Source: Chthoniobacterales bacterium
Lineage (GTDB): Bacteria; Verrucomicrobiota; Verrucomicrobiia; Chthoniobacterales; UBA10450
Reading direction: 5' to 3'
Assembly (NCBI GenBank): GCA_013695925.1
Contig: JACCZO010000281.1
Span: forward strand, 1 to 11,617
DNA: 11,617 nucleotides
Part shown: piece after piece, positions 1 to 6,458 of the stretch
Numbering within the stretch: the first letter of the stretch is position 1
Layout: each line of letters opens with the position of its first letter
The notes under the pieces: generated by a model
The model's database searches: none
The model's input: the letters and a program-made list of their open reading frames with translations, nothing else
Told to the model about the DNA's origin: nothing
Position numbers and translations under genes: made by a program

Positions 1-424
1 TTTCCAGGATTGAGGGTATCCCCCGCTTTTGCGCTTCACGGAGCGAGAGGAGGCAATCCCCCGACCAACTGTGAAACATGTCGTAGCGCCCGGTGGCAAG
101 CTGTCGGGCCGCGATCCAATCGAGATATTTCTTTTTTGCTCCGTAATAATAAGGGCTCTCCAGAGAAGAAAGGAGCCGCACCGGGTGCCAGCGCAGGGAG
201 TGAATCTTGGAAGCGGGGATTTCTGTCTGGCGATTATCGTAGGCGACCGCTTTGCCCAGGAACCCGCCACGGTAGGATGCGCGGAGCGTTTCAAACGCAT
301 CCGTGTCCAGGCCCGAGCCGCCGATGCGCGCAAAAATAGAATACAAGAGTGACTTCGGTAACCCTTGCGAGGCCAGAGTCATCGCGGATGCGCGCGGCGG
401 GGCATTTAGAGTTTCACCCACCAT
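1..424 (-). CDS. GT4-type glycosyltransferase, N-terminal part (runs off left edge)
   Basis: An open frame on the minus strand starts at ATG 424 and stays open for 141 codons to the window edge, so only the N-terminal part is visible. The product begins MVGETLNAPPRASAM and contains a block near residues 115-141 reading FHSWSGDCL, LSLREAQKRG, IPSILE. From memory of the family, an 'H-x-WSG-x-x-L...A...G-x-P-x-x-E' block is typical of the first Rossmann domain of GT4 glycosyltransferases, which use nucleotide-sugar donors. A tyrosine-rich patch (SPYYYGAKKKYLDW) lies just before it. It is divergent from another glycosyltransferase, with 63 nt between start codons, which suggests a surface polysaccharide or LPS locus extending left. 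The catalytic C-terminal domain is outside the window, so donor and acceptor are unknown. The start is fairly good: AGG lies shortly upstream and no other in-frame ATG fits better. Family-level confidence only. Confidence 0.7.
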   Translation of the reverse strand, partial: MVGETLNAPPRASAMTLASQGLPKSLLYSIFARIGGSGLDTDAFETLRASYRGGFLGKAVAYDNRQTEIPASKIHSLRWHPVRLLSSLESPYYYGAKKKYLDWIAARQLATGRYDMFHSWSGDCLLSLREAQKRGIPSILE

Positions 425-440
425 GAACCTACCATTATTG

Positions 441-469
441 TTGGGAATGTGTTCAAGTAAAGGTAGAAC
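441..469 (+). promoter_or_regulatory. putative sigma-70-like promoter for the glycosyltransferase at 488
   Basis: TTGGGA (441-446) and TAGAAC (464-469) are separated by exactly 17 nt. The -10 box is imperfect. The expected transcription start is near 476, which is also an in-frame GTG, so the message could be leaderless from that GTG or carry about 12 nt before ATG 488. The gap is only 63 nt, so it must also serve the divergent gene on the minus strand. Confidence 0.3.
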
Positions 470-487
470 TCCTCCGTGCTGCCCGCC

Positions 488-1615
488 ATGAGTAGTTCTC
501 GCCTAACAATTGGCCTGGTTCGGCGCGGTCATTCCGAAACGGGCGGAGCCGAGGCTTACTTGAAGCGTCTGGCGCGCGGCCTGAGCGAATCTGGGCATGG
601 CACCCGGCTCTTCACCGATGCCCCCTGGCCGGCGCGCGAGTGGGCCTGGGGACCGATCACCCGGCTGCGGGGCGAGACGGCGCATCAGTTTGCCGATGAG
701 CTGGAAAAAATCAAGCCGCGCGAGCATTGCGATTTGCTCCTGAGTCTCGAGCGCGTTTGGCATTGCGATGTCTACCGGGCCGGCGACGGGATTCACCAGG
801 CCTGGATGCAGCGGCGCGACGCGGTTTCCTCCATCTTTCGCCGTTCGCTGCGCCACTTTAACGCCAAACATCACGAAGCCCTCGAACTGGAACGGGCGCT
901 TTTTGGCGGCGGCGCCCGCCGCGTCATCGCCAATTCGCAGATGGTGAAGCGGGAAGCGACCGAATTCTATGGCTATCCGCCGGAGCAGATCGAGGTGGTG
1001 CCGAATGGAGTGCCGCTGGCAGATTTCCGGCCCGATCCCGAGGCGCGCGCGTTGCGGCGCAAGATTTTGCGCCTGCGCGAGGACGAGATCGCGGTCTTAT
1101 TTGTGGGCTCCGGTTGGGAACGAAAAGGCCTCCGCTATGCGATCGCGGCCGTCAATTCGTTAGGCGAAAACTTTCGCCTTTTCGTCGCGGGTCGCGGACG
1201 CGGGCGCAAGATTGACGGGCGCGCGGTCCAGCGGCTCGGTGCGGTCCGCGATTTGCCCGCGCTTTACGCGGCGGCCGACATTTTTCTTTTGCCGACCCAT
1301 TACGATCCATTCTCCAACGCCTGCCTTGAGGCGCTCGCGGTCGGGTTGCCCGTTATCACCACGCGAGACAACGGCTTTAGCGAGATCGTCGAGCATCGCG
1401 TCCATGGCTCGATCCTCGATGCGCCTTCGAACGTCGAGCAGATCTGCTCCGAATTACGTTATTGGGCCGATCCCGGCCGCCGGGAAAATGCGCGTCCCGC
1501 CGTCTTGGAGCGCGCCGGGCACTTCGACATTGCCGTCAACGTCGAGCGGACGCTCGCCGTATTGAATCACTTGCCGAGGGCCGAGGCCGCGTCGGGAAAA
1601 ATTCGAAAGACCTGA
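488..1615 (+). CDS. GT4-family glycosyltransferase (WaaG-like)
   Basis: Predicted 375-residue retaining glycosyltransferase of the GT-B fold, acting in the cytoplasm on a lipid-linked or nascent polysaccharide acceptor. The N-terminal domain has the acceptor-side loop RRGHSETGGAEAYLKRLARG (residues 12-31). GDGIHQAWMQRRD (99-111) resembles the LPS core enzyme WaaG. ANSQMVKRE...VPNGVPL (148-177) is the domain linker. FVGSGWERKGL (205-215) carries the donor-phosphate Arg/Lys. YDPFSNACLEALAVGLPVIT (272-291) is the E-x7-E region, with Asp273 where the first Glu usually stands and Glu281 retained. The start is uncertain: ATG 488 is used here, but GTG 476 is in frame and sits where transcription may begin. 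The 3' end overlaps the convergent STAS gene by 49 nt. Family is confident; the exact sugar and pathway are not. Confidence 0.88.
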   Translation: MSSSRLTIGLVRRGHSETGGAEAYLKRLARGLSESGHGTRLFTDAPWPAREWAWGPITRLRGETAHQFADELEKIKPREHCDLLLSLERVWHCDVYRAGDGIHQAWMQRRDAVSSIFRRSLRHFNAKHHEALELERALFGGGARRVIANSQMVKREATEFYGYPPEQIEVVPNGVPLADFRPDPEARALRRKILRLREDEIAVLFVGSGWERKGLRYAIAAVNSLGENFRLFVAGRGRGRKIDGRAVQRLGAVRDLPALYAAADIFLLPTHYDPFSNACLEALAVGLPVITTRDNGFSEIVEHRVHGSILDAPSNVEQICSELRYWADPGRRENARPAVLERAGHFDIAVNVERTLAVLNHLPRAEAASGKIRKT

Positions 1616-1908
1616 TCGAGCCGCGCGATCTCGAAGATCGGGCGCACGCCGTCCTGCAGACCGCAGAGCGCGAATTTGCCGCCGTAGCTGCCGACGTTTT
1701 GCATCGCCTCGATCAGGACGGCGAGTCCCGAGCTGTCGATGTAGCTTACCTTCGAGAGGTCGACGACCAATAGAGGCGGCTTGGCGGCGATCAGGTTGGC
1801 CAGGGAAGTGCCGATCTGAGGCGACACGTGCAAGTCAATTTCGCCTTCCAAAGGCAGGATGCTCGGTTCGGTCTTGGGCATGACAGTGGCAAAGAGTGTG
1901 TCACTCAT
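1567..1908 (-). CDS. STAS-domain anti-sigma-factor antagonist (SpoIIAA/RsbV-like)
   Basis: A 113-residue protein consisting almost entirely of one STAS domain. Proteins of this family are released or captured by an anti-sigma kinase according to their phosphorylation and so control sigma-factor availability. Visible marks are LPLEGEIDLHVSPQI (residues 18-32, the first strands), LLVVDLSKVSYIDSSGLAVL (46-65) with the D-S-S-G phosphorylation loop (Asp58, Ser59, Ser60), and a C-terminal helix near GVRPIFEIARLDQVF (87-101). By analogy with SpoIIAA, the Ser directly after the Asp is the phosphate acceptor. ATG 1908 was chosen because GGGAG lies four bases upstream, one of the few clear Shine-Dalgarno sequences in the window. 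A GTG at 1929 would add seven residues. No RsbW-like kinase or sigma gene is adjacent. The 3' end overlaps the convergent glycosyltransferase. Confidence 0.88.
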   Translation of the reverse strand: MSDTLFATVMPKTEPSILPLEGEIDLHVSPQIGTSLANLIAAKPPLLVVDLSKVSYIDSSGLAVLIEAMQNVGSYGGKFALCGLQDGVRPIFEIARLDQVFRIFPDAASALGK

Positions 1909-1927
1909 GCCGCTCCCGTCAATTCCC

Positions 1928-1998
1928 ACTCGTGCTCTTACTCGTAATCGTGCTCGTAATCGATAGGAGCGTCGAGCAGGAGCAGGAGCAAGAGCGGA
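1928..1998. repeat. low-complexity imperfect inverted repeat (CTCGTAATCG type)
   Basis: The left half is a pyrimidine-rich run of CTCGT/CTCTT/TAATCG units (about 1928-1962). The right half is purine-rich GAGCAGGAGC-type units (about 1967-1996). Short complementary blocks pair across the centre: GCTCTT (1934-1939) with AAGAGC (1990-1995), and TGCTCG (1951-1956) with CGAGCA (1973-1978). It fills the gap between the HAD gene and the STAS gene, both read leftward, and may end HAD transcription or be a dispersed repeat. Confidence 0.55.
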
Positions 1999-2688
1999 TC
2001 ACCAATCCAGATTCGCTATCGCCGCATCCACTTCAGAAAAATCATCCAGGATCCGATCCGGTTTATGCGCGGCCAGTTGTTCGCGCGTGAAGCTCCCGGT
2101 CGCGACTACGATCGTGCGCGCGCCGATTGCCTTACCGCAGGCGATGTCGTGCGGTGTGTCGCCAATCACATCGATCTCCGCGCCGGCAAAATTGAGCGCG
2201 TGTTTTTCGCGCGCCCGCCTCTGGGCAAAAGGCCCCAGCTCGTTTCGATCGTGGTGATCGTCGGCAAAGGCGCCGAACTCAAAAAAATCCCAGAGCCCGT
2301 AATGCGAGAGTTTCAGTTGCGCGCCACGGGCCAGATTGCCGGTGAGAAGGCCAAGCACATTTTGTGGCCGCGCGCGCAGCCGGCCTAACAATTCCTCCAC
2401 GCCCGGTAGGACCTTTCCTTTCCGCTGCGGAAGTTCCCGCGCCAGAAATTGGAGATAAAGGTCGAGGAACGCCGCGGTGGTCGCCTCGTCGATGGCGATG
2501 TTCTGCTTGCGCAAAATCTGATGCACGATGCCGGTGTCGGTTTTGCCCGCGATCTCCACTCCGCGCAGGTCGTCCGAAATGCCAAATTGTTGTTGCAGCA
2601 CATCCTTGAGCGACTGGATGCCGGCCCCGCCGGAGTCGATCAGCGTGCCGTCGATGTCGAAAAGAAGAAGCCGCCTGGATGATTGCAA
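1999..2688 (-). CDS. HAD-superfamily hydrolase, phosphoglycolate-phosphatase-like
   Basis: A 229-residue haloacid-dehalogenase-type phosphatase, expected to be a soluble cytoplasmic enzyme removing phosphate from a small metabolite. Motif I is LLLFDIDGTLIDSGGAG (residues 7-23), with nucleophile Asp11 and acid/base Asp13. Residues about 20-85 form the helical cap typical of Gph-like members. Motif II is LLTGN (Thr116). A candidate motif III Lys is at 126 (AQLKLSHYGL). Motif IV is VIGDTPHDIACGKAIGA (174-190), with Asp177 and Asp181. Length and cap type fit phosphoglycolate phosphatase or a related housekeeping phosphatase; substrate cannot be read from the sequence. No in-frame ATG lies before motif I. 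The upstream stop is at 2719-2721 and TTG 2688 is the only conventional start, so the first residues are uncertain. It is divergent from gluQ. Confidence 0.87.
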   Translation of the reverse strand: MQSSRRLLLFDIDGTLIDSGGAGIQSLKDVLQQQFGISDDLRGVEIAGKTDTGIVHQILRKQNIAIDEATTAAFLDLYLQFLARELPQRKGKVLPGVEELLGRLRARPQNVLGLLTGNLARGAQLKLSHYGLWDFFEFGAFADDHHDRNELGPFAQRRAREKHALNFAGAEIDVIGDTPHDIACGKAIGARTIVVATGSFTREQLAAHKPDRILDDFSEVDAAIANLDW

Positions 2689-2737
2689 AATTGATTTCGG
2701 GTTGCCGGGAACGGCCTTTCAATCTGAACTCTGAAGA

Positions 2738-3598
2738 TTGCAATCGAAAACTCCCTACTGCGGCCGGCTCGCGCCTTCGCCCACCGGCTATCTGCATGTC
2801 GGCCACGCCGTCACCTTTTGGCGGGCGCAGGAACGCTCGCGGGCGCGGAACGGGAAGTTGTTCCTCCGCATCGAGGACCTGGATCGCGATCGTTGCCGGC
2901 CGGAATTTCGCACCGCGATCTTGGAAGATCTCGAATGGTTTGGTTTCCAATGGGAAGCAGAGCCCGTTCTGCAAAGCGAACGCCGGCCGCTGTATCTCGC
3001 AGCATGGAAACAGCTGCGCGATCGCGGGCTCATCTATCCCTGCACCTGCACGCGCCGCGATGTCCTGGGCGCCGCCGGTGCGCCCCATGCTGAAGATGAA
3101 GAACCGATCTATCCCGGCACTTGCCGGCCCGCTGACCTAACGATCCCGCAACACGAGAATCCGGCCGGTGTGACCTGGCGTTTTCGCGTTCCGGGGGCGG
3201 AAGCGATGCAATTTCACGACCACTGCGCCGGCCCGCAACGGTCGGTGGCGGGAGCTGAATTTGGCGATTTCGTCGTCTGGCGAAAGGACGACGTGCCGGC
3301 CTACCAACTCGCCGTCGTGGTGGATGACGCCACCATGCAGATCACCGAAGTCGTGCGCGGGGCGGACCTGCTGCGCTCGACCTTTCGGCAGTTGCTGCTC
3401 TACCGTGCGCTTGCTTTGGCGCCGCCGGAATTCTGTCATCTTCCGCTCATCGTCGATTCGTTAGGCAAGCGTCTCGCCAAACGCGATGACGCGCTCAGCC
3501 TCCGGATCTTGCGCGCGGCCGGCCTTTCGCCTGACGAAATTCGTGCGCGTTATCTGTCGACGCCTCCCTCTGAGAGGCGCGGGGGTAATCGTCGTTAG
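2738..3598 (+). CDS. gluQ: glutamyl-Q tRNA(Asp) synthetase
   Basis: A 286-residue paralogue of the glutamyl-tRNA synthetase catalytic core without an anticodon-binding domain. Known GluQ (YadB) enzymes activate glutamate and attach it to the queuosine base in the anticodon of tRNA(Asp). The class I signature is APSPTGYLHVGHA (residues 12-24, HVGH as the HIGH motif). LRIEDLDRDR (43-52) follows. A zinc site is visible as CTC (Cys102, Cys104), Tyr125 and Cys129 in YPGTCR, the arrangement known for YadB. DFVVWRKDDVPAYQLAVVVDD (177-197) is the tRNA-synthetase fold core, and GKRLAKRD (243-250) replaces KMSKS. An in-frame stop at 2732-2734 leaves TTG 2738 as the only usable upstream start. The TAG stop lies inside one of the CGTTAGGC words. 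GltX itself is excluded by the short length. Confidence 0.93.
   Translation: MQSKTPYCGRLAPSPTGYLHVGHAVTFWRAQERSRARNGKLFLRIEDLDRDRCRPEFRTAILEDLEWFGFQWEAEPVLQSERRPLYLAAWKQLRDRGLIYPCTCTRRDVLGAAGAPHAEDEEPIYPGTCRPADLTIPQHENPAGVTWRFRVPGAEAMQFHDHCAGPQRSVAGAEFGDFVVWRKDDVPAYQLAVVVDDATMQITEVVRGADLLRSTFRQLLLYRALALAPPEFCHLPLIVDSLGKRLAKRDDALSLRILRAAGLSPDEIRARYLSTPPSERRGGNRR
3561..3579. repeat. small hairpin inside the gluQ 3' end
   Basis: CGCCTC (3561-3566) pairs with GAGGCG (3574-3579) around a 7-nt centre. It falls in the last codons of gluQ (encoding ...STPPSERRGG...), past the recognisable enzyme core. The tail may therefore be repeat-derived sequence read through to the stop. Confidence 0.4.
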
Positions 3599-3619
3599 GC
3601 CGATCACCCGGCGACCCGC

Positions 3620-3636
3620 GCTTCGCAGAGCGAAGC
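3620..3636. repeat. 7-bp hairpin with AGA loop between convergent genes
   Basis: GCTTCGC (3620-3626), loop AGA, GCGAAGC (3630-3636). It sits in the 41-nt gap between the ends of gluQ and the FHA gene. There is no T-run on either side, so a classical Rho-independent terminator is not clear. The trinucleotide loop matches the style of the larger palindromes at 7836 and 8934. Confidence 0.5.
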
Positions 3637-3639
3637 CCT

Positions 3640-4143
3640 CTACAGCGGCCCGTGAATTTGAAGAAGCCCGAGCATGCTGACGAGAAAGGCGAGCACAGCC
3701 AGCCCCGCGGCCGCCAGAATGATAGTCGCGAGTTTGTCCTTCTCCTTCTGCCGGTTCGGGAAAGGCGAAGCGTTCGCGAAGTCAGCCGGCTTTTCGCTTG
3801 TCTCCGCCGGGCGCGCCTCGATCTCATCCGCCTCGGGCAACGGCTGGGCTTCGCCCGTCGCGTCCGATTCAAATCGCGCCTCCACTTTTCCAAACCGAAT
3901 CCGATCGCCAACCCGGAGGAAAGTGTCGGTCACGAGTTCGCTGTTGACCCTCGTGCCGTTGGTCGAGCCGAGGTCCCTTAGCTGGTAGCGCTGATCGATC
4001 AGGAGCAGTTGCGCGTGGCGGCCCGAGACCGACGGATCGTCAATCTGGAGCATGTTGTCGGCGCCGCGCCCGATCGTGACCCGTTCCTCGGTCAATTCGT
4101 ACGCGGCCCGGGAGTTTTCCAGAGAAACGGAAATTTTCGGCAT
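3640..4143 (-). CDS. FHA-domain protein with C-terminal membrane anchor
   Basis: A 167-residue protein. The N-terminal FHA domain (about residues 1-92) recognises phosphothreonine peptides in known members. The hallmark residues are all present: Gly25-Arg26 (VTIGRGADN), Ser40 and His43 (PSVSGRHAQ), and Asn62 in LGSTNGTRV. A low-complexity acidic, Pro/Ala/Glu-rich linker covers about 93-130. A basic stretch RQKEKDK (131-137) then precedes one hydrophobic helix (138-160), with only about seven residues after it. The FHA domain should therefore face the cytoplasm on a tail anchor. It starts 49 nt after the cyclase stop on the same strand, so the two are probably co-transcribed. ATG 4143 begins the conserved FHA strand; in-frame codons upstream overlap the cyclase and have no FHA character. 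The phosphoprotein partner is unknown, and no Ser/Thr kinase is visible nearby. Confidence 0.88.
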   Translation of the reverse strand: MPKISVSLENSRAAYELTEERVTIGRGADNMLQIDDPSVSGRHAQLLLIDQRYQLRDLGSTNGTRVNSELVTDTFLRVGDRIRFGKVEARFESDATGEAQPLPEADEIEARPAETSEKPADFANASPFPNRQKEKDKLATIILAAAGLAVLAFLVSMLGLLQIHGPL

Positions 4144-4192
4144 GGCGTAGAGCAGTATCAGGTGCAGGCAGACAGGGCAAGAACTTGAGCGC

Positions 4193-6298
4193 TCACTTCT
4201 TCTTGAAAACCTCGACCGCGTTCCAATGCTCATCCGGCGGCGCGACCTCGTGTTCGAGCGCCTTTTCCAAATACATTTTCGCCAGGTGGTCGGTCGGGTA
4301 GAACTCCAGAAATTGCGAGAAGAGGATTTTTGCGCCCTGAAAATCACGCTCCCGGAATCTCCGCAGACCTTCCTCATAGGTTTCGAGATGCCGCAGCAGA
4401 TCCGGGTCGATCTTTTCAGTCCGCTCGCCGATCAAGGTCGCGATCTCGACCGGCTCCGATTTTCCCTTTACCTGCACGCGCGCGACCGAGCGGGTATGGA
4501 ATTCTTCGCGCACAAACTCAGTCGCGGTCGGTCCGAGAATGATGTCGACCGCGTAGGTCCTCGTCAGGCCTTCGAGCCGGGAGGCGAGGTTGACGGCGTC
4601 CCCGATCACGGTCGGATCGGCTTTCTCCTGCGACCCGATGTTTCCGCCAAGGACGTCGCCCTGGTTGATTCCGATCCCGATCGCAAACGGCGCGATCCCT
4701 TCGGAATGCCAGCGCTGATTTAACACCTGCAGCTCGCGCCGCATGGCGAGCGCGGCCCGGGCCGCCATCCGCGTATCTTCCACCGGTCCGCGGCTGTGCA
4801 CATTTCCCCACACCGCCATGACCGCGTCGCCGATGAATTTATCGAGCGTCCCGCCGTTCTCGAAGACCGCCGCGGTCATTCGGCTGAGGTACTCGTTCAA
4901 CTGTTTGACCAGCGCTTCTGGGTCTGCGTTTTCCGTCAGGCTGGTGAACCCGACTATGTCGGAAAATAAAACCGTCGCCGGGATGCGGACCCCTTTCAGG
5001 CTGCTGTAAAAACTGCCCGGATTATCGAGGATTTCCTTGACCAGATTTTTCGAGACATAGCGCTCGAGCGTGCGCCGGGTCCGCAATTTTTCGATCCGTT
5101 CGAGGACATACTCGAATCCCAGAGAAGTCGCGCCGCTAAGCAGAAACGCGCTCAGGACCGGCACGGTGAGGAGGAGAAAACCGGCGCGATCATAGGCGAG
5201 GCGACTGGCGAACAAATAAAGCGCGCTCAATCCGAGCAGGGCGATGAGACAGAAGAGCGGCCGCCTAACGAAAGCGATCAGAAGCCAGGCGCAGACTCCA
5301 CCCGCGCCGACAAGCGCAAACATCCACCGCGGCGGAGTCGGTTGCAGGAACTGATGCCCGAGCGCCGCCGCCATCGCCTCGAGATGGAGTGCCGCCCCCA
5401 GCGTGTTCTGATTGAGCGGAGTCACGACCACGTCGTGCGCGATTTGCGAGGCCGCTCCGATCATCACTACCTTGTCTCTGAAAAATTCGCCGTTCCCGAA
5501 ATTGGCTTTCCAAAGTTTCGGATCGAACACCTCGTAAAGCGTGCGCGGCGGGTAGGCGTCCACTTCGCTGAAACGCAGAAGATGGGCGCGTTGATCGCGC
5601 GGCACATCGGCAGCATGACCTAACTGCTCGAGCCCGCGCCCGGCGAAGGAAACGAAGACCTCGTCGCCGGGGAAGGGGTCCTGCCCGGCGAGCTGCCGCT
5701 CCGAGGTGGTGAAGGCCGCCGCCCGCACCTTGTTATCGACATAAATGTCCGGCCAGAAATTGACGTAGCCGACCCGCGGATCAGAAGTCTGCGGCGGTGG
5801 GATCAGAGTCGTGTTGGGAGTAATGATCTGGAGCTTGGCCGTGTCGATGTTGGCCCCGAGCACGACCCGGTCGCGATACTTCGCGAGGGCGGCGGCGAAG
5901 GCCGGGTCGCCGTCGTTAGGCGGGCTGAAAACGAGATCGAACAGGACGAGCCGCGCGCCGGCCGCGAAAAGTTTATCGAGGAGAATGGCCCAGACTTCGC
6001 GCGACCAGGGAAAGGGCCGCTCGGTCATGAGCTGGAAAGCGCGATTGTTCGCCAACTCTTCGGGCGAAAAAGGCGGCAGCTCGAGCGTGCTCTGGTCGAT
6101 CCCGAGCAGGACGAAATCGGTCCGGGTTGGCGTTTTGCGCCCTTCGCGCCGGAGCAAATCTTCGAAGGCCTGCTCGCCGTGCCAGGGGGCGGAAATAAAA
6201 GGCGCGCTCGGCCATTGCCGCCCGAGCAGAATCAGTCCGGTCCAGAAGCCGCAAATCAGGAGGAGGATGAGCAGGCGATGGCGGCGAAGGTTATGCAC
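4193..6298 (-). CDS. CHASE2-sensor class III adenylate/guanylate cyclase
   Basis: A 701-residue membrane receptor cyclase. TM1 is at about residues 8-26. A large extracytoplasmic CHASE2 domain covers about 40-320: FVLLGIDQSTLE, ARLVLFDLVFSPPNDGD, FRDKVVMIGAAS, GAALHLEAMAAAL. Three TM helices lie at about 325-343, 347-366 and 372-395. A linker helix follows (ERYVSKNLVKEIL, 412-424). The class III catalytic domain (about 438-625) has metal Asp447 (LFSDIVGFTSL) and Asp491 (FIGDAVMAVWG), base-recognition Lys487 and Asp561/Thr563 (DPTVIGD), and transition-state Asn570 and Arg574 (NLASRLE). All key residues are present and Lys plus Asp/Thr favours ATP, so cAMP production is the inference. Residues 630-690 form a TPR-like helical tail (FRERDFQGAKILFSQFLEFYPTD). 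GTG 6298 follows an in-frame stop closely. It is probably co-transcribed with the FHA gene. Confidence 0.93.
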   Translation of the reverse strand: MHNLRRHRLLILLLICGFWTGLILLGRQWPSAPFISAPWHGEQAFEDLLRREGRKTPTRTDFVLLGIDQSTLELPPFSPEELANNRAFQLMTERPFPWSREVWAILLDKLFAAGARLVLFDLVFSPPNDGDPAFAAALAKYRDRVVLGANIDTAKLQIITPNTTLIPPPQTSDPRVGYVNFWPDIYVDNKVRAAAFTTSERQLAGQDPFPGDEVFVSFAGRGLEQLGHAADVPRDQRAHLLRFSEVDAYPPRTLYEVFDPKLWKANFGNGEFFRDKVVMIGAASQIAHDVVVTPLNQNTLGAALHLEAMAAALGHQFLQPTPPRWMFALVGAGGVCAWLLIAFVRRPLFCLIALLGLSALYLFASRLAYDRAGFLLLTVPVLSAFLLSGATSLGFEYVLERIEKLRTRRTLERYVSKNLVKEILDNPGSFYSSLKGVRIPATVLFSDIVGFTSLTENADPEALVKQLNEYLSRMTAAVFENGGTLDKFIGDAVMAVWGNVHSRGPVEDTRMAARAALAMRRELQVLNQRWHSEGIAPFAIGIGINQGDVLGGNIGSQEKADPTVIGDAVNLASRLEGLTRTYAVDIILGPTATEFVREEFHTRSVARVQVKGKSEPVEIATLIGERTEKIDPDLLRHLETYEEGLRRFRERDFQGAKILFSQFLEFYPTDHLAKMYLEKALEHEVAPPDEHWNAVEVFKKK

Positions 6299-6304
6299 GT
6301 CCGG

Positions 6305-6333
6305 ATACTAGGAAAGCTTCCGCTCCCGGCCAA
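6305..6333 (-). promoter_or_regulatory. putative promoter for the cyclase gene
   Basis: Read on the minus strand, TTGGCC (6333-6328) and TAGTAT (6310-6305) are separated by exactly 17 nt. The -10 box lies six bases before the GTG start at 6298, so the predicted transcript would begin at or next to the start codon. The -35 box is weak. The rest of the 160-nt gap (6299-6458) shows a 10-bp palindrome ATGAATTCAT at 6361-6370 and nothing else recognisable. Confidence 0.3.
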
Positions 6334-6458
6334 TTCCAATTTAGTTTGCGCGGGTGCGCGATGAATTCATTTGCCCCAGCTGCCAGATCCCGCTCGGCTA
6401 GGGTGCGGCGGCGCCGGTGTTGGGTTGCTCGCCTGTTGCTCTGGCGGCGTCGAGGCAC

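Noticed and set aside
2279..3088. 269-codon open frame on the minus strand overlapping the HAD and gluQ genes
   Set aside because: It covers parts of two well-supported genes in another frame and shows no family motifs.
4144..4377. N-terminal extension of the FHA protein to 4377
   Set aside because: It overlaps the cyclase C-terminus. The extra residues are Arg/Ser-rich, and the FHA fold begins at MPKISV (4143).
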